Source: Paenibacillus sp. JNUCC-31 (GTDB lineage: Bacteria > Bacillota > Bacilli > Paenibacillales > Paenibacillaceae). From it: 64,000 bases of DNA. Both the position numbers and the translations under genes were made by a program. The DNA is taken from contig NZ_CP062165.1 in the NCBI RefSeq assembly GCF_014844075.1, positions 3,162,001 to 3,226,000 of the forward strand. Direction: 5' to 3'. Positions 26,236 through 35,905 of the stretch are shown here, in pieces. The notes below the pieces were generated by a model, which was not told the origin of the DNA, searched no databases, and worked only from the letters and a program-made list of their open reading frames with translations. Position 1 is the stretch's first letter; the number at the start of each line of letters is the position of its first letter.

Positions 26236-29200
26236 TTATTTCTGTGCCGCAGCCTCAATGTCTGCATAAGCCCAGTGTGTTGCAGGTACGTCTGTAAAAG
26301 ATGGTGTATTTACGCCTGTTGCCGGCGTCCGTTTGAACAGTACATTTAGTACTTTCACAGCTTCAGCGCGGGTCAGTTTGTCGTCCGGTTTAAATGTACC
26401 ATCGTTGTATCCAGTCATCAGGCCAGCCGATTGTACATAGGTAATCGCATCCGAAGCCCAAAGGTCAGCAGATACATCGGTGAATACAGCGCCATCTGTT
26501 GCTTGTGATGTGCTGCTTGTTGCGTCTGTACTTTGTTGCTGCATCCAGCGGTACGCAATGGTTGCCATTTGTGCACGGGTGATCGAACCCTCTGGTGCAA
26601 ATTGAGTGGCATTCATGCCATTCATGATGCCTGCGGATTGCGCTTTTTGAATATCACTTGCTGCCCAATGGGTGGCAGATACATCGGTGTAGTTTACAGA
26701 GCTCGCCGATGCGGTTCTCGCTTCCTCAGACAGATTACGAGCCAGCATCGCTGCCATTTGCGCACGGGTTACGAATGCATCCGGGCGGAAATCAGCACCA
26801 AAGCCATTGATATACGGGTTGTGCGAGCCTTGGGAAGCGTTCAGTCCATCCACCACAACGAGCGTGAACGTACTGAATTTGTTAACTGTAAACTCGATGC
26901 CTTCACTGGAGTCGCTGAGCTTCACCAGTTTGCCTCGAATCAACTCTCTCGTACCGTCACTGTGTTCAATGTATACAGCCAGGTTGTCCAATACTTGCTG
27001 ACGGGCAGCAGGATCGGTTGGAAGACTATCGCGCAGCGGCAATGTCAGTGTTACTTCATGGCTTTGCATATTCGTTTCGATCTCAACTGGACGAGCCAGT
27101 ACTTTTACGTTGGAATTTGGAGTAATCTGTTGGATCAAATGCTCCTTCTTCGCACGTTCTTCCACTTCTTTGCGTTCGGATTCCTTTTTCAATGGAACGA
27201 CGCGGAAGTACAGATCCTGATCAAATCCGGCAATCGACCTCGTTGGAACCGAGATAACCGCGTTCGCTGTGGAAATCTCAAGGTTAAGCCCACCATCATT
27301 CAGCTGCTTCACCGCTGCTTTTGGCAGTTCGATGCTTGTCTCGGACACCGCATCTTTGGTGTCAGGAATGACAATACGTGCTGTGTTCATGTTCAATTGC
27401 TTCGCTTTTTCCACCGATTCCTTGGCAATCGCCTCAGACATCTTCACGAGGTCCTTCATCATACCGTTGGCCTCGGTTGTACGTGTAATTGGTGTTTTGG
27501 TCAGGTTCGTGCCGTTAGCTCCGTTGACATCCACCACGATTTGTTCCTGTTTGCTTGTTGGCGCAGGCGTGGAGGTTACCGGTGCAGTTGTGGACGATCC
27601 ACCACCTGTACTTCCGCCCGGGTTAGGGGTTGAACCATTTCCATTACTGCTATCGCCATTTGCCGTGAAGACAATCTTCACCGCACGTCCTGGCATTTCG
27701 TCACTGATTGCTTTGTAACGAACCCATACCGTTTTGTCGCCACTAAAATCAAATTTCTGAATGGAGGCAACATCAATCCAGTTCAGTTTACCATTAAAGG
27801 AGATCTCCATCCTGTCATCCAAGCCAGTTATGGTGTTGTTGATATCATTTCCCGTTACATTCGGGGCCGTGAAGAATTGGTTAATTACATATTGTAGATT
27901 TCCAACATCCTCGTAGCTGTCTTGTTCGTTAAGCACCCATTCCGCCAGTTCCTTACGACCTTCTGGGTTGAGTTCAGCTCTCTTGGATAAGTCAAGGGCA
28001 CCTGTACGTCTAAATTTATACTTATTGAAGAACGCCTCCCCCGCAATCCATTCGTTCATGGCATGATCTAGCCATTGATCCATTAGCGGAATAGAAGCAG
28101 CTTTCTCAAAGGACTCCAAAGGCATAGAAAAGAGGTTCAGCACAATGTCCGGATTAACAATATCCCCTTTAAATGCTCCTTCCAACCTTTCAAAAGCCAC
28201 TAGATGCAGGTATTTATAAGCGAAAACACCTTTATCTACTTTGCTACGGTCCAAATGTTGTTGCCCCATACTGCGTAGCACATATGTCTGTTGGTCATTA
28301 AAATAATTCGGTCCATCTACTAATTGCTGTGCAAGCAGATCCAATTTGTTCTGAAGAAGATCGAGTTCCTTCTGCCCCCAAATGGATTGCGCCAAAACTC
28401 CCAGATCAATCATATATTGAACCTGATCTTTATTCTTATAATCATTTTTCACATAATCGATCAGGAATTTAGCGACGAATGTTCTCTCCTGCAATGATAA
28501 AGCACCGTACCCATTAGGCAGAGTAATACCCAGTTCAGGATCTTCCATAGCCAAAATCATAGCATTAATATTGCTGTTGCTCTTTGCAGCATTCACGGCA
28601 GCCAACGCATCAGTTTCATTGCCAGGGAAAAATTGATTAAATGCAGTCTGAATGGCTTCAAAACTTGCATAACCACCACTCGGTCTTTGATTAATCATGT
28701 GATCAATCAATTGCTCCAGAACTTCTGGCGCCAGGTTATCCATTTTGCTCATATCCAAAGGAAAGCTCATCATCGGGTTTTCCGGATTGGCAGTGTTGTA
28801 TGAGAGAATATCCCTCTGAATGTCACGAAACTTCTGCAACGATCCCAACATTTCCTCAATCGTATTCGCACGATTAATGAAAGGCGTCTTTTCCACAGCT
28901 GTTTCTGTATATTTCAGAACACGAGAAATGGACGTTGTGTTTTTGAGTCTAAGTTCGTACAGATAAGCAGTCGTACGTTTATCAATCTCGGAGGAGTTGA
29001 GATACAAGTTAATGAGCTGATAAAATCTGTCTTCTGGACTAGGGTAATCAAAATGCTGCCCGCGTTCTGCCTGTTTCGCATACAAGTCATCAAGTGCAAA
29101 CCTTGAAGCTGGTCCCCCGATTTGGCGAGTCACTTCAAGGGCTTTCAGAGCTAATTGCACCAAAAACTCAACTTGCCCCTTGTTCTCATATCCATTGCTT

Positions 29201-29829
29201 GTTGGCGGCTCAATATCTAATAAATATTGTGCAATAGCCTCCTGATCTCCTACAGGCAAAGATTTAAAATCAGGCTCGACTATGAATTGCTCATTACTAA
29301 GCAGCGAAATAACTTCTGGGATAAAGTCATTGCTGTTGCCTCGGTCTGCATTTTTTTTGAGTTCGTTGTATTGATCCAACTCACTCAGCTGCACAGTGAA
29401 TTCGATAGATTGCATTTGATATGCAGTTTCCAAATTTCGATCTTTAACAACTACATTGAAATAGTACGTATCGCCTTCAATTAGATCTGTGATTATTTTT
29501 GAAAATGTACCATCTGTAGATTCTGAACCATTAATCGGATCACCGTAGGGATGACCTAACGTCCCGCTGATTTCTTCCATATTTTCAAGATCAGAATCGT
29601 TGGATATGTAAACCTGGTAATTTACATCAGGTGGGGTAGAAGATCCGGATTCTGCATACTTCCATTGCAATTCAATTGAGTTCTCGTTCACATACTTTAT
29701 CGTTAATAGACCATTATTTCCTGGTGCTAGATACGATGCTTCTGCACTTACCTTTCCTGCTGGTGCTGCCAACCATGGAGCTATCAACACCAAAATGAGC
29801 AGCATGCTAATTATTTTTCTGAATTGCAT
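26236..29829 (-). CDS. Large S-layer-homology surface protein with FN3 domain
   Basis: The 1197-residue secreted protein has a signal peptide (cleavage near KVSAEA), a fibronectin-III-like domain (about 33-148: SIELQWKYAESGS..VNYQVYIS), a long helical region with repeated motifs such as QYLLDIEPPTSNGYENKGQV, FLIDYVKNDYKNKDQVQYM and WVLNEQDSYEDVGNLQYVI (about 150-700, three or more degenerate copies), a Gly/Ser/Thr/Pro linker (about 715-755), a beta domain, and three SLH domains at about 1000-1197 (FVTRAQMAAML, SITRAQMATIAYRW, KLTRAEAVKVLNVL) that anchor it to secondary wall polymer. The repeats around the central region are unusual and unassigned. Confidence 0.9.
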   Translation of the reverse strand: MQFRKIISMLLILVLIAPWLAAPAGKVSAEASYLAPGNNGLLTIKYVNENSIELQWKYAESGSSTPPDVNYQVYISNDSDLENMEEISGTLGHPYGDPINGSESTDGTFSKIITDLIEGDTYYFNVVVKDRNLETAYQMQSIEFTVQLSELDQYNELKKNADRGNSNDFIPEVISLLSNEQFIVEPDFKSLPVGDQEAIAQYLLDIEPPTSNGYENKGQVEFLVQLALKALEVTRQIGGPASRFALDDLYAKQAERGQHFDYPSPEDRFYQLINLYLNSSEIDKRTTAYLYELRLKNTTSISRVLKYTETAVEKTPFINRANTIEEMLGSLQKFRDIQRDILSYNTANPENPMMSFPLDMSKMDNLAPEVLEQLIDHMINQRPSGGYASFEAIQTAFNQFFPGNETDALAAVNAAKSNSNINAMILAMEDPELGITLPNGYGALSLQERTFVAKFLIDYVKNDYKNKDQVQYMIDLGVLAQSIWGQKELDLLQNKLDLLAQQLVDGPNYFNDQQTYVLRSMGQQHLDRSKVDKGVFAYKYLHLVAFERLEGAFKGDIVNPDIVLNLFSMPLESFEKAASIPLMDQWLDHAMNEWIAGEAFFNKYKFRRTGALDLSKRAELNPEGRKELAEWVLNEQDSYEDVGNLQYVINQFFTAPNVTGNDINNTITGLDDRMEISFNGKLNWIDVASIQKFDFSGDKTVWVRYKAISDEMPGRAVKIVFTANGDSSNGNGSTPNPGGSTGGGSSTTAPVTSTPAPTSKQEQIVVDVNGANGTNLTKTPITRTTEANGMMKDLVKMSEAIAKESVEKAKQLNMNTARIVIPDTKDAVSETSIELPKAAVKQLNDGGLNLEISTANAVISVPTRSIAGFDQDLYFRVVPLKKESERKEVEERAKKEHLIQQITPNSNVKVLARPVEIETNMQSHEVTLTLPLRDSLPTDPAARQQVLDNLAVYIEHSDGTRELIRGKLVKLSDSSEGIEFTVNKFSTFTLVVVDGLNASQGSHNPYINGFGADFRPDAFVTRAQMAAMLARNLSEEARTASASSVNYTDVSATHWAASDIQKAQSAGIMNGMNATQFAPEGSITRAQMATIAYRWMQQQSTDATSSTSQATDGAVFTDVSADLWASDAITYVQSAGLMTGYNDGTFKPDDKLTRAEAVKVLNVLFKRTPATGVNTPSFTDVPATHWAYADIEAAAQK

Positions 29830-30196
29830 ATATTCTTTCCTCCCTCATCTCGCTTATCGAAATATAGGCCTATTGTATTATGCAACTCTGAACGGATTCT
29901 GAACATTCGCTCCAATAAACGGAAAAAGATCCGGTCTGTAGGTAAAGAACAGGCCGGATCTCAAACTTTTTTCGTCATTATTCATCATTTTTATTTCTTC
30001 GAGTAATTATAGAGACCTACATTTCACAAAATTTAAGACTCTGCTGGACACGCTTCGCAGTTTCATTTATCAAAATGGCAGCACGTCAACGACTGCGGCA
30101 AGATCTGCACAATACACTGTAATGCTCCTATCCATGTAGACATCCACCGTTCAGTCTCTTACACGCTTAACACCCTCATAACCTCATCACAGGATT
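29830..30196. other. Intergenic stretch
   Basis: It contains the SLH-gene promoter region and the hairpin at 29927-29961; no gene or other structure was seen in 29975-30196. Confidence 0.5.
29927..29972 (+). terminator. Hairpin with T run
   Basis: AGATCCGG pairs with CCGGATCT, followed within 5 nt by T6. No plus-strand gene ends here, so it may insulate the SLH promoter or be a leftover. Confidence 0.45.
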
Positions 30197-31153
30197 TTAA
30201 GAGATCAGACCCAATTTCAGCACTCTCGCAATATTCTCGGTTGTACGCTCCACATTCTCCGGGCCTTCGCGTAAAAGTTGTTCCACATCTGCATGTACCA
30301 GCTTCTCACGCAAGCTCGTGTATTCAATGACAATCTCAATGCCTTTGCGAAGCACGGCCTGTGTAAAAATCAAAAGCCCTGCGCCCAAACCACCTGCTGC
30401 ACCAGCACCGGGCACATCACGTATATCCTTGTTCAGCTGCTGCTTCACCACATCCGCAAAATGGGACAGATTTGCATCCAGTAGCTGCACCATTTCCGGT
30501 GTAGCCCCTTTCTGCGGCCCGAATACCCGTGAAGCGCCATGCTCCCCGCATAACGGATTGGTCACGTCGCATGCGACAATGAATTCCACGTCCTGCAATC
30601 GCTCATCCAGGCCGGATACATCGATATGAGCAAGTTGATCAAGTGCCCCACCTCCACGCGCAAGTGGCTGGCCTTGTGCATCCAAGAACGTTGCACCAAG
30701 CGCTTCGGCCATGCCTGTACCGCCATCATTGGTTGCGCTGCCGCCAATCCCAATAATGATTTTCCGAATACCCTGATCCAGACATGCCCGAATCAGCTCT
30801 CCCGTTCCATAGGTTGTCGTATGAAGCGGGTTACGGGTTTCCTTGGTCACCAGATGGATGCCACTGGCCGATGCCATCTCAATCGCTGCCGTTAACCCAT
30901 CGCCCAGAATGCCATACTGCGCAGTTACGGTCTGCCCAAGTGGCCCGCTCACCTCTCGCTGGTGAATCGCTCCCCCAGAAGCATCCACCAGCGACTGCAC
31001 TGTGCCTTCCCCTCCGTCAGCCATTGGTACATGAATATAACTCGCAGATGGGTAGATTTTACGCAATCCTTTTTCCATCGCCAAACATACTTCTTTCGCT
31101 GTCATGCTCTCCTTAAACGAATCCGGCGCCAGTACAAATGTCGTCTCTCCCAT
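30197..31153 (-). CDS. garK: Glycerate kinase with internal deletion
   Basis: The 318-residue protein is of the GlxK/GarK glycerate-2-kinase family: VLAPDSFKESMTAKEVC (start), PMADGGEGTVQSLVDA (about 43-58), TYGTGELIRACLDQG, GIGGSATNDGGTGMAEALG (about 143-160), GAGAAGGLGAGLL (about 250-262). Family members are about 375-385 aa and carry a late TGEG..D block. Here the text jumps in frame from LREKLVHADV straight to EQLLREGPENVERTTENIAR, so roughly 60-65 residues including that block are missing. The enzyme (ATP + glycerate to phosphoglycerate) may be inactive. Monocistronic. Confidence 0.85.
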   Translation of the reverse strand: MGETTFVLAPDSFKESMTAKEVCLAMEKGLRKIYPSASYIHVPMADGGEGTVQSLVDASGGAIHQREVSGPLGQTVTAQYGILGDGLTAAIEMASASGIHLVTKETRNPLHTTTYGTGELIRACLDQGIRKIIIGIGGSATNDGGTGMAEALGATFLDAQGQPLARGGGALDQLAHIDVSGLDERLQDVEFIVACDVTNPLCGEHGASRVFGPQKGATPEMVQLLDANLSHFADVVKQQLNKDIRDVPGAGAAGGLGAGLLIFTQAVLRKGIEIVIEYTSLREKLVHADVEQLLREGPENVERTTENIARVLKLGLIS

Positions 31154-31304
31154 CTTCTCTCACTCCATCCGTATTAATGGATAAATATTGGATCTCATTT
31201 GGTGAACTCCCGCTTCAAGTTCGAAATGCGGTTGTGCATACTCCGAAACACAAACAGAACAGCCTGTTGCCCGGACATCCGTGGCGGCAGGCTGCTTCAT
31301 GCTT

Positions 31305-31868
31305 TTATTCCTTGGAACCCGGATCTTCGTTTCCCGGCTTATACTCCCTTAACTTCCCTTCATATACCAGCCGTAGTTGTTCACTCTGGCGAAAATCATC
31401 CGGGGTCACTAGCGCAGGCAGCTTGTTCCACAGTTTAATGCCTGAGCGTTGCAGAATCTCGGCAACAAATTGCGAGCAAAAGTAGGAGTTGCTGAACTCC
31501 ACCGGCTCCTTTAATGTAATGCCAATCACACCCAGCAGATTGTACATATATTTCTGGCGGCTGCGAATGAAGATGTGCAGCACCCGCTTCATCTTTTCCA
31601 CTTCACGTTCCGTCACCTGAAGCTCATAAATGACACATGTAGTATTCGGATATTTGCTGTATGTACCTGTCTGAATGTCTTCCTTAACGAACCCGCCATT
31701 CAGCGGATTGCTGGGATGCTTGCGACCGAAGCTATAGAGCTCGGATAATTCCCGGTCAAAGGAGATGGAGGCATGATTATATGGCGCTCTGGTGTAGCTT
31801 TGAATAACTTTGGTAAACAACGTTCCCGTATTGGTAAGCAGGATATAGATCGAGCGTTTATCTGTCAT
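31305..31868 (-). CDS. YiiX-like permuted NlpC/P60-fold protein
   Basis: The 187-residue cytosolic protein has His in PYNHASISF (about 40) and Cys in SYFCSQFVAEIL (about 135), the order typical of circularly permuted papain-like YiiX/YebB enzymes. These act on amide or lipid-type bonds; substrate unknown. Start MTDKRSIYILL at 31866-31868 has AAGGGG upstream. The segment RSRQKYMYNLLGVIG precedes the catalytic Cys. Confidence is good for the fold, low for the function. Confidence 0.65.
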   Translation of the reverse strand: MTDKRSIYILLTNTGTLFTKVIQSYTRAPYNHASISFDRELSELYSFGRKHPSNPLNGGFVKEDIQTGTYSKYPNTTCVIYELQVTEREVEKMKRVLHIFIRSRQKYMYNLLGVIGITLKEPVEFSNSYFCSQFVAEILQRSGIKLWNKLPALVTPDDFRQSEQLRLVYEGKLREYKPGNEDPGSKE

Positions 31869-31964
31869 AACGAAATTTCCCCTTATCAAGTTCACACTAT
31901 TCCTTCATAATAACATAGGTACCCTATATTGAAATCTTACTTCTGGATAAGCAGGTGATCATAC

Positions 31965-32882
31965 TTGAGCAGTTCACTCTTTACTTTAACACTGATTTTT
32001 ATAGCTTTATTGGTCATACATATCGTATACAAAATCATTACGAAGCTTCAGCCGGACAAGGACTATTCGGGCATTGGCAACAAAATTAAAACCTGGTGGG
32101 GCATGTTGGTCATCTTCTGTCTTGCCACTCTCTTTAATCCGATTGTCTCCTTGATCTCCCTGATGGTACTCACATTTTTCGCTCTCAAAGAGTACTTCTC
32201 CATGATCCGCAGCACCCGCAAAGCAGATCGCCGGCTGTTTCTATGGGCGTACCTGGCGATTCCGGTGCAGTTCTACTGGATCTATATTGGATGGTATGGG
32301 ATGTTTATTGTGTTTATTCCACTGTATGTCTTTTTGGTACTGCCCCTGCCACGTCTGATTAATAAGGGAACGGTTGGCTTCCTGCGTAGTGTCAGCTCGA
32401 CGCAATGGGGATTGATGCTGATGGTATTTGGACTTAGTCATCTGGCGTACTTTCCGTTTGCATCACCGGAATATGGTTCAAAGCTGGTTCTGTTTCTGGT
32501 CGTGTTAACCCAGCTGAATGATGTGGTGCATTATCTGGCCTCGCTCTATCTGGGCAAACGCAAAGTGGTGCCCACGGCCAATCCATTTTTGACATGGGAA
32601 GGGTTCGCCTGTGCCTTCGTTGCAACCACCGCTGCCTCTTATTTCATTCATCCATATCTGACCCCGTTTGATGCACGGTTTGCGCTTTTCATCGGTGTGT
32701 TAATTGGTCTGGCGGGATTCTTCGGAAGTCTGACGGTTTCTGTCCTGAAACGGGACTTGTTAATCGGGGATGACAATAAGTTCGATGCACTGAAAAAAAG
32801 CTACCTGAGCCGGGTCGACAGCCTGACGTACACCTCTCCGGTCATGTTCCATGTCGTTCGTTATTTCTTCGACTTTATGTAG
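31965..32882 (+). CDS. cdsA: Phosphatidate cytidylyltransferase (CdsA family)
   Basis: This is a 305-residue polytopic membrane protein with about eight helices. The C-terminal signature FGSLTVSVLKRDLLIGDDNK then LSRVDSLTYTSPVMFHVVRY corresponds to the CTP_transf_1 motif (S..KR..g.KD... lDR.Ds), and LTQLNDVVHYLAS to the D-containing middle motif. It would make CDP-diacylglycerol from CTP and phosphatidate. The N-terminal part resembles the alkylglycerol-type subgroup rather than the essential core CdsA. TTG start with AGGTGAT 8 nt upstream. Two hairpins without T runs follow it (32962-32983, 33007-33025). Confidence 0.82.
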   Translation: MSSSLFTLTLIFIALLVIHIVYKIITKLQPDKDYSGIGNKIKTWWGMLVIFCLATLFNPIVSLISLMVLTFFALKEYFSMIRSTRKADRRLFLWAYLAIPVQFYWIYIGWYGMFIVFIPLYVFLVLPLPRLINKGTVGFLRSVSSTQWGLMLMVFGLSHLAYFPFASPEYGSKLVLFLVVLTQLNDVVHYLASLYLGKRKVVPTANPFLTWEGFACAFVATTAASYFIHPYLTPFDARFALFIGVLIGLAGFFGSLTVSVLKRDLLIGDDNKFDALKKSYLSRVDSLTYTSPVMFHVVRYFFDFM

Positions 32883-33093
32883 GCAAGCAGTCGTATCCGT
32901 TAAGATACGAGAGCGTGGTACACCCTGGATTAAAAATAAGATATAACATGGCGTCATTACAAAAAGCAGCCTTAATGGCTGCTTGCACATTTATGAGGGA
33001 ATGAGAGACGCACGCATAGTGCGTCTTCTCCACCCTTTCTCCATTGGAATCAAATGATAAAAACACGCACATAACTAAAGCTCTGCCGTATTA

Positions 33094-33672
33094 TTATTTT
33101 AATTTAATTTCCTTCTCCGAGGTGACTTCGTTCCCCTCTTCATTGGTAAAGACAAATGTCGCTTTGCCCCGTTCACCCTTCATCTCTTCCGAATAGATAA
33201 ATCCGGAGAATTGCCCGTCACCACTAATATAAAATCCTTCTTTTCCATTCGCGCCATGCTCGATCGCTTCCTTATAGGAATTCACAATCGTTACCGTGTT
33301 GGACGTCCAGCGCATCTCGGATAAAGCGTAGCCCTCAGGAATTTGTTTGATCGCAAAGTCAAAGCTGTTGCCTTTAGACGGCTTATCCGTCTGGTCAATC
33401 ACGATCGTGACCTGTTCTTCCGCATTGGCGGAAGATTCCGATTTAGCCGAGAGCTTGCTCTCATTCCCGCTTTCGTCCGCCTGATTATTGTTATTCTTTG
33501 CCTCAATATTGGGAACGGAACTCTTTCCTGCTTCCTCTATGGGCTGCTTCGATTGCGGATAGGCATGTTCCTGTACGGACTCATTATTGTTTTTCGCTCC
33601 ACATGCACTGGTCAACAGCAGGATACATAGAGCAGACACCCAGAGTATAGCTTTATTTGTATTGATATTCAT
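33094..33672 (-). CDS. Lipoprotein of unknown function
   Basis: The 192-residue product has a lipobox LTSACG (Cys about 24), a disordered Asn/Ser/Glu-rich linker (about 30-85) and a beta-sandwich-like domain of about 100 residues (VTIVIDQTDKPSKGNSFDF ... GKATFVFTNEEGNEV). Start ATG 33670-33672 with GGAGGGAG 8 nt upstream. No close family recognised. Confidence 0.7.
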   Translation of the reverse strand: MNINTNKAILWVSALCILLLTSACGAKNNNESVQEHAYPQSKQPIEEAGKSSVPNIEAKNNNNQADESGNESKLSAKSESSANAEEQVTIVIDQTDKPSKGNSFDFAIKQIPEGYALSEMRWTSNTVTIVNSYKEAIEHGANGKEGFYISGDGQFSGFIYSEEMKGERGKATFVFTNEEGNEVTSEKEIKLK

Positions 33673-34181
33673 CGTTGGAACTCCCTCCATATTCCTCTAA
33701 AGTAACAAGCATTATGCAATCATCCCAAGAGAACTTTCCAATCAGCACCTTCTATAGTAATTACTACACCATATCGTCTCACATTAAGCTCCATATTATG
33801 TAAATGAGTTATAAGATAGCTCGATCATTTCATTGATTGTGCGTGTTCACCAGAATGGATCAGGCGTAAAAAGGGGTCAAAGCAAGCGATCGGAACGTTC
33901 CCGCGGAGGACTAAGCACCAAAATTCAATTGCTAATTGTGATTTAGATAACATAAAGTTAACCTTATTCATAAATAATGTAAATGTTATGTCACTCATCG
34001 CTTCAATTGCTCTGATATAATTTCTGCTAGAGCGAGCCTCCCAGTAAACAAGTAACAACTCAACCGGAAAAAAAGGTGATATAAAACGAAGAAACAGGAG
34101 ATTTTAATCCATACGGGGATTAACTCAGTTATCAAGCGAGAAAACATGCGAAAACATAACTTTATAGTAGGAGTGTGAGAT
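33673..34181. other. Intergenic stretch
   Basis: No gene or known RNA recognised. It contains a GGAACGTTCC palindrome near 33892-33901 and promoter-like TATAAT near 34015. Short minus-strand frames here look like chance. Confidence 0.4.
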
Positions 34182-34784
34182 ATGAAAAAAACATTATTGG
34201 CTTGTATGATGATAATGCTGATGTTAGCATCAGCTTGTGGAAAGGTTGAAACGACTTCAAGTTCAAATACATCTAGTGAGCCAAAACCTGAAGCAAAGGA
34301 GTCTACCAGTCCAGCTAGCACCTCCGAGTATTGTTCGCAAGGACGTGAAAAATTGGATAGTGAAACTGAAAAATTTATTTACGGAACTTGGAAAGTCAAG
34401 AAGCACCTTGGGTTTGCAAATTCTTATAATGATGCTTCTGAATATCCAACAGGGCAAAAATTTATCGGGGATGACCTTATAATCGAAAAAGACCTTTTTT
34501 CATCTAAAGGACTTAAAAACTATAGTGATTATCAATATGAGCTGAAGAATCCATTATATGAAATTACATCAACATGCGATAACGCTGACGCATTTTATAG
34601 ACTATATAAAATAGATATGCCGGATCTGAATGCTAATGATGTAGTAAAAGTCATCAATATAAGTGATCCATCAACAAAGCTCAGTATACCTGTTAGCATA
34701 AGTTTCTTTGTTGTTAATAACGATAGGCTGATCTTATTATCAGAGGCGACTATTTTTGAGCTTGAAAAACGGATGACTAAATGA
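34182..34784 (+). CDS. Lipoprotein of unknown function
   Basis: The 200-residue product starts MKKTLLACMMIMLMLASACG, a canonical lipobox (Cys 19), then a Ser/Thr linker to about 50 and a globular part (FIYGTWKVKKHLGFA ... IGDDLIIEKDLFSSKG ... LYEITSTCDNADAFYRLYKI). The 'GtWkv' opening is common in small exported lipocalin-like domains; not assigned. ATG with GTAGGAGTG upstream. AT-rich relative to neighbours. Confidence 0.75.
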   Translation: MKKTLLACMMIMLMLASACGKVETTSSSNTSSEPKPEAKESTSPASTSEYCSQGREKLDSETEKFIYGTWKVKKHLGFANSYNDASEYPTGQKFIGDDLIIEKDLFSSKGLKNYSDYQYELKNPLYEITSTCDNADAFYRLYKIDMPDLNANDVVKVINISDPSTKLSIPVSISFFVVNNDRLILLSEATIFELEKRMTK

Positions 34785-34814
34785 GTTTGCCTGTGGTAAT
34801 AAATTTTGTGATAA

Positions 34815-34847
34815 AAGAAAGGTCAGTCATAAAGGCTGACCTTTCTT
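34815..34847. terminator. Bidirectional intrinsic terminator
   Basis: AAGAAAGGTCAG pairs with CTGACCTTTCTT between the convergent lipoprotein and lysozyme genes. Confidence 0.85.
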
Positions 34848-34870
34848 GTTTGTGTTGTAAGACGATTGAA

Positions 34871-35446
34871 CTATAGTGTATACACTGGATATTTATGAGT
34901 ATAACCCGAGCCTTTACAGAATAGTTCAGCTTCTTCATTTCTACGTCTTTGCAAACTTCTATCATATGAAAATGCTTTACTTACTAGTTTAGAACAATTG
35001 TCAAGTTCCTGAGTTGAACGTGGCCCTTGGAAAGATGGGTAGATTAGCTTGTATGCAAGCAGAGCTACTACATCATCGGTACTAAGCACCCCAGAGCCTG
35101 CATTAAAAGTAAGCGAAACAAGTGCATCAAACTGATTTTGGGAAAGGGACATACCTGCAGGAAGTGCCACTTTATTTACGGATGATACAGCACTTGCAGT
35201 ATCATTGGTGAAAAATGTATTTGCCTGAGACTGAGTAATTGGAGAAGTATAACTGAGTCCCAAAGATTTTGATAGAGCGTCAGCTTGTGCTTGGGTTAAA
35301 GTTGTATTCGCTGTGTATGTTTTAGACTTTGTTATCAGATGTCCATACCCAACTGTTGGAAAACCTTTTGGATCGGCATAAAATTTTAAGTTAAGTCCCT
35401 CATGCCCTTTCATAAATGTTGCTCCATTAGCGCTTAGATTTGCCAT
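34871..35446 (-). CDS. Phage-type lysozyme (GH24)
   Basis: The 191-residue T4-lysozyme-like muramidase has the catalytic block HEGLNLKFYADPKGFPTVGYGH (Glu about 16, Asp about 25, Thr about 31), the helix SQNQFDALVSLTFNAG (about 102-117) and the terminal RRRNEEAELFCKG. It cleaves the MurNAc-GlcNAc bond. No signal peptide, so it would need a holin as in phages, or act after lysis. No phage structural genes are nearby; with the HTH gene upstream it may be a small phage or bacteriocin remnant. Confidence 0.88.
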   Translation of the reverse strand: MANLSANGATFMKGHEGLNLKFYADPKGFPTVGYGHLITKSKTYTANTTLTQAQADALSKSLGLSYTSPITQSQANTFFTNDTASAVSSVNKVALPAGMSLSQNQFDALVSLTFNAGSGVLSTDDVVALLAYKLIYPSFQGPRSTQELDNCSKLVSKAFSYDRSLQRRRNEEAELFCKGSGYTHKYPVYTL

Positions 35447-35602
35447 AATAAATCACTCCTAAAGTTATTTTTATTCGTTATGAGAGCAATAAGGAGGAAT
35501 CATAGCCAGAACAACCATTCCCAAGTTTTCTGCGATGCCGTATTGCCTTCACATATATATAAAGAGAAATGAGTCTCTTTTTTTACAACCACGCTCCAAA
35601 TT

Positions 35603-35800
35603 TTATTTCAATTCACTAGAATCGAAAGTCTGTATCACCTCAATCATTTTGACATAGAGTTCCTGTCTTAAATCATCTCGATGATCGTGGGGGACTTGTC
35701 GCAAGGAGGCTTTGATCTTTGGTATAAAAGATTCTAGGATATGTAATGTTGCCTCCTGATCGTGGTGTTGCTGTGCTTGTACTAAAAGTTCGGCCAACAT
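35603..35800 (-). CDS. Small helix-turn-helix (HTH_16-like) protein
   Basis: This 65-residue helical protein (ELLVQAQQHHDQEATLHILE then FIPKIKASLRQVPHDHRDDL RQELYVKMIEVI) resembles the sigma-region-2-like HTH_16 domain found beside small phage and bacteriocin lysis genes. It lies upstream of the lysozyme with a hairpin (GAGACTCATTTCTC, about 35564-35577) between. The ribosome site is weak. Confidence 0.55.
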   Translation of the reverse strand: MLAELLVQAQQHHDQEATLHILESFIPKIKASLRQVPHDHRDDLRQELYVKMIEVIQTFDSSELK

Positions 35801-35905
35801 AAAATTACCGCTTTACGTTTTTTGTATTTCATTCTTCAAGGCATTAATGACATCGCTTAGATTAGATATTTTTTTCGCCCTGTCAAATAGTGAACATTAT
35901 CCTTT

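Noticed and set aside
26533..27633. 366-codon plus-strand ORF inside the SLH gene
   Set aside because: Antisense of the SLH and beta-domain coding region; Cys/Arg-rich nonsense composition.
33825..34321. Minus-strand ORFs in the lipoprotein intergenic gap
   Set aside because: Overlap each other and the start of the lipoprotein gene; no ribosome site or family resemblance.
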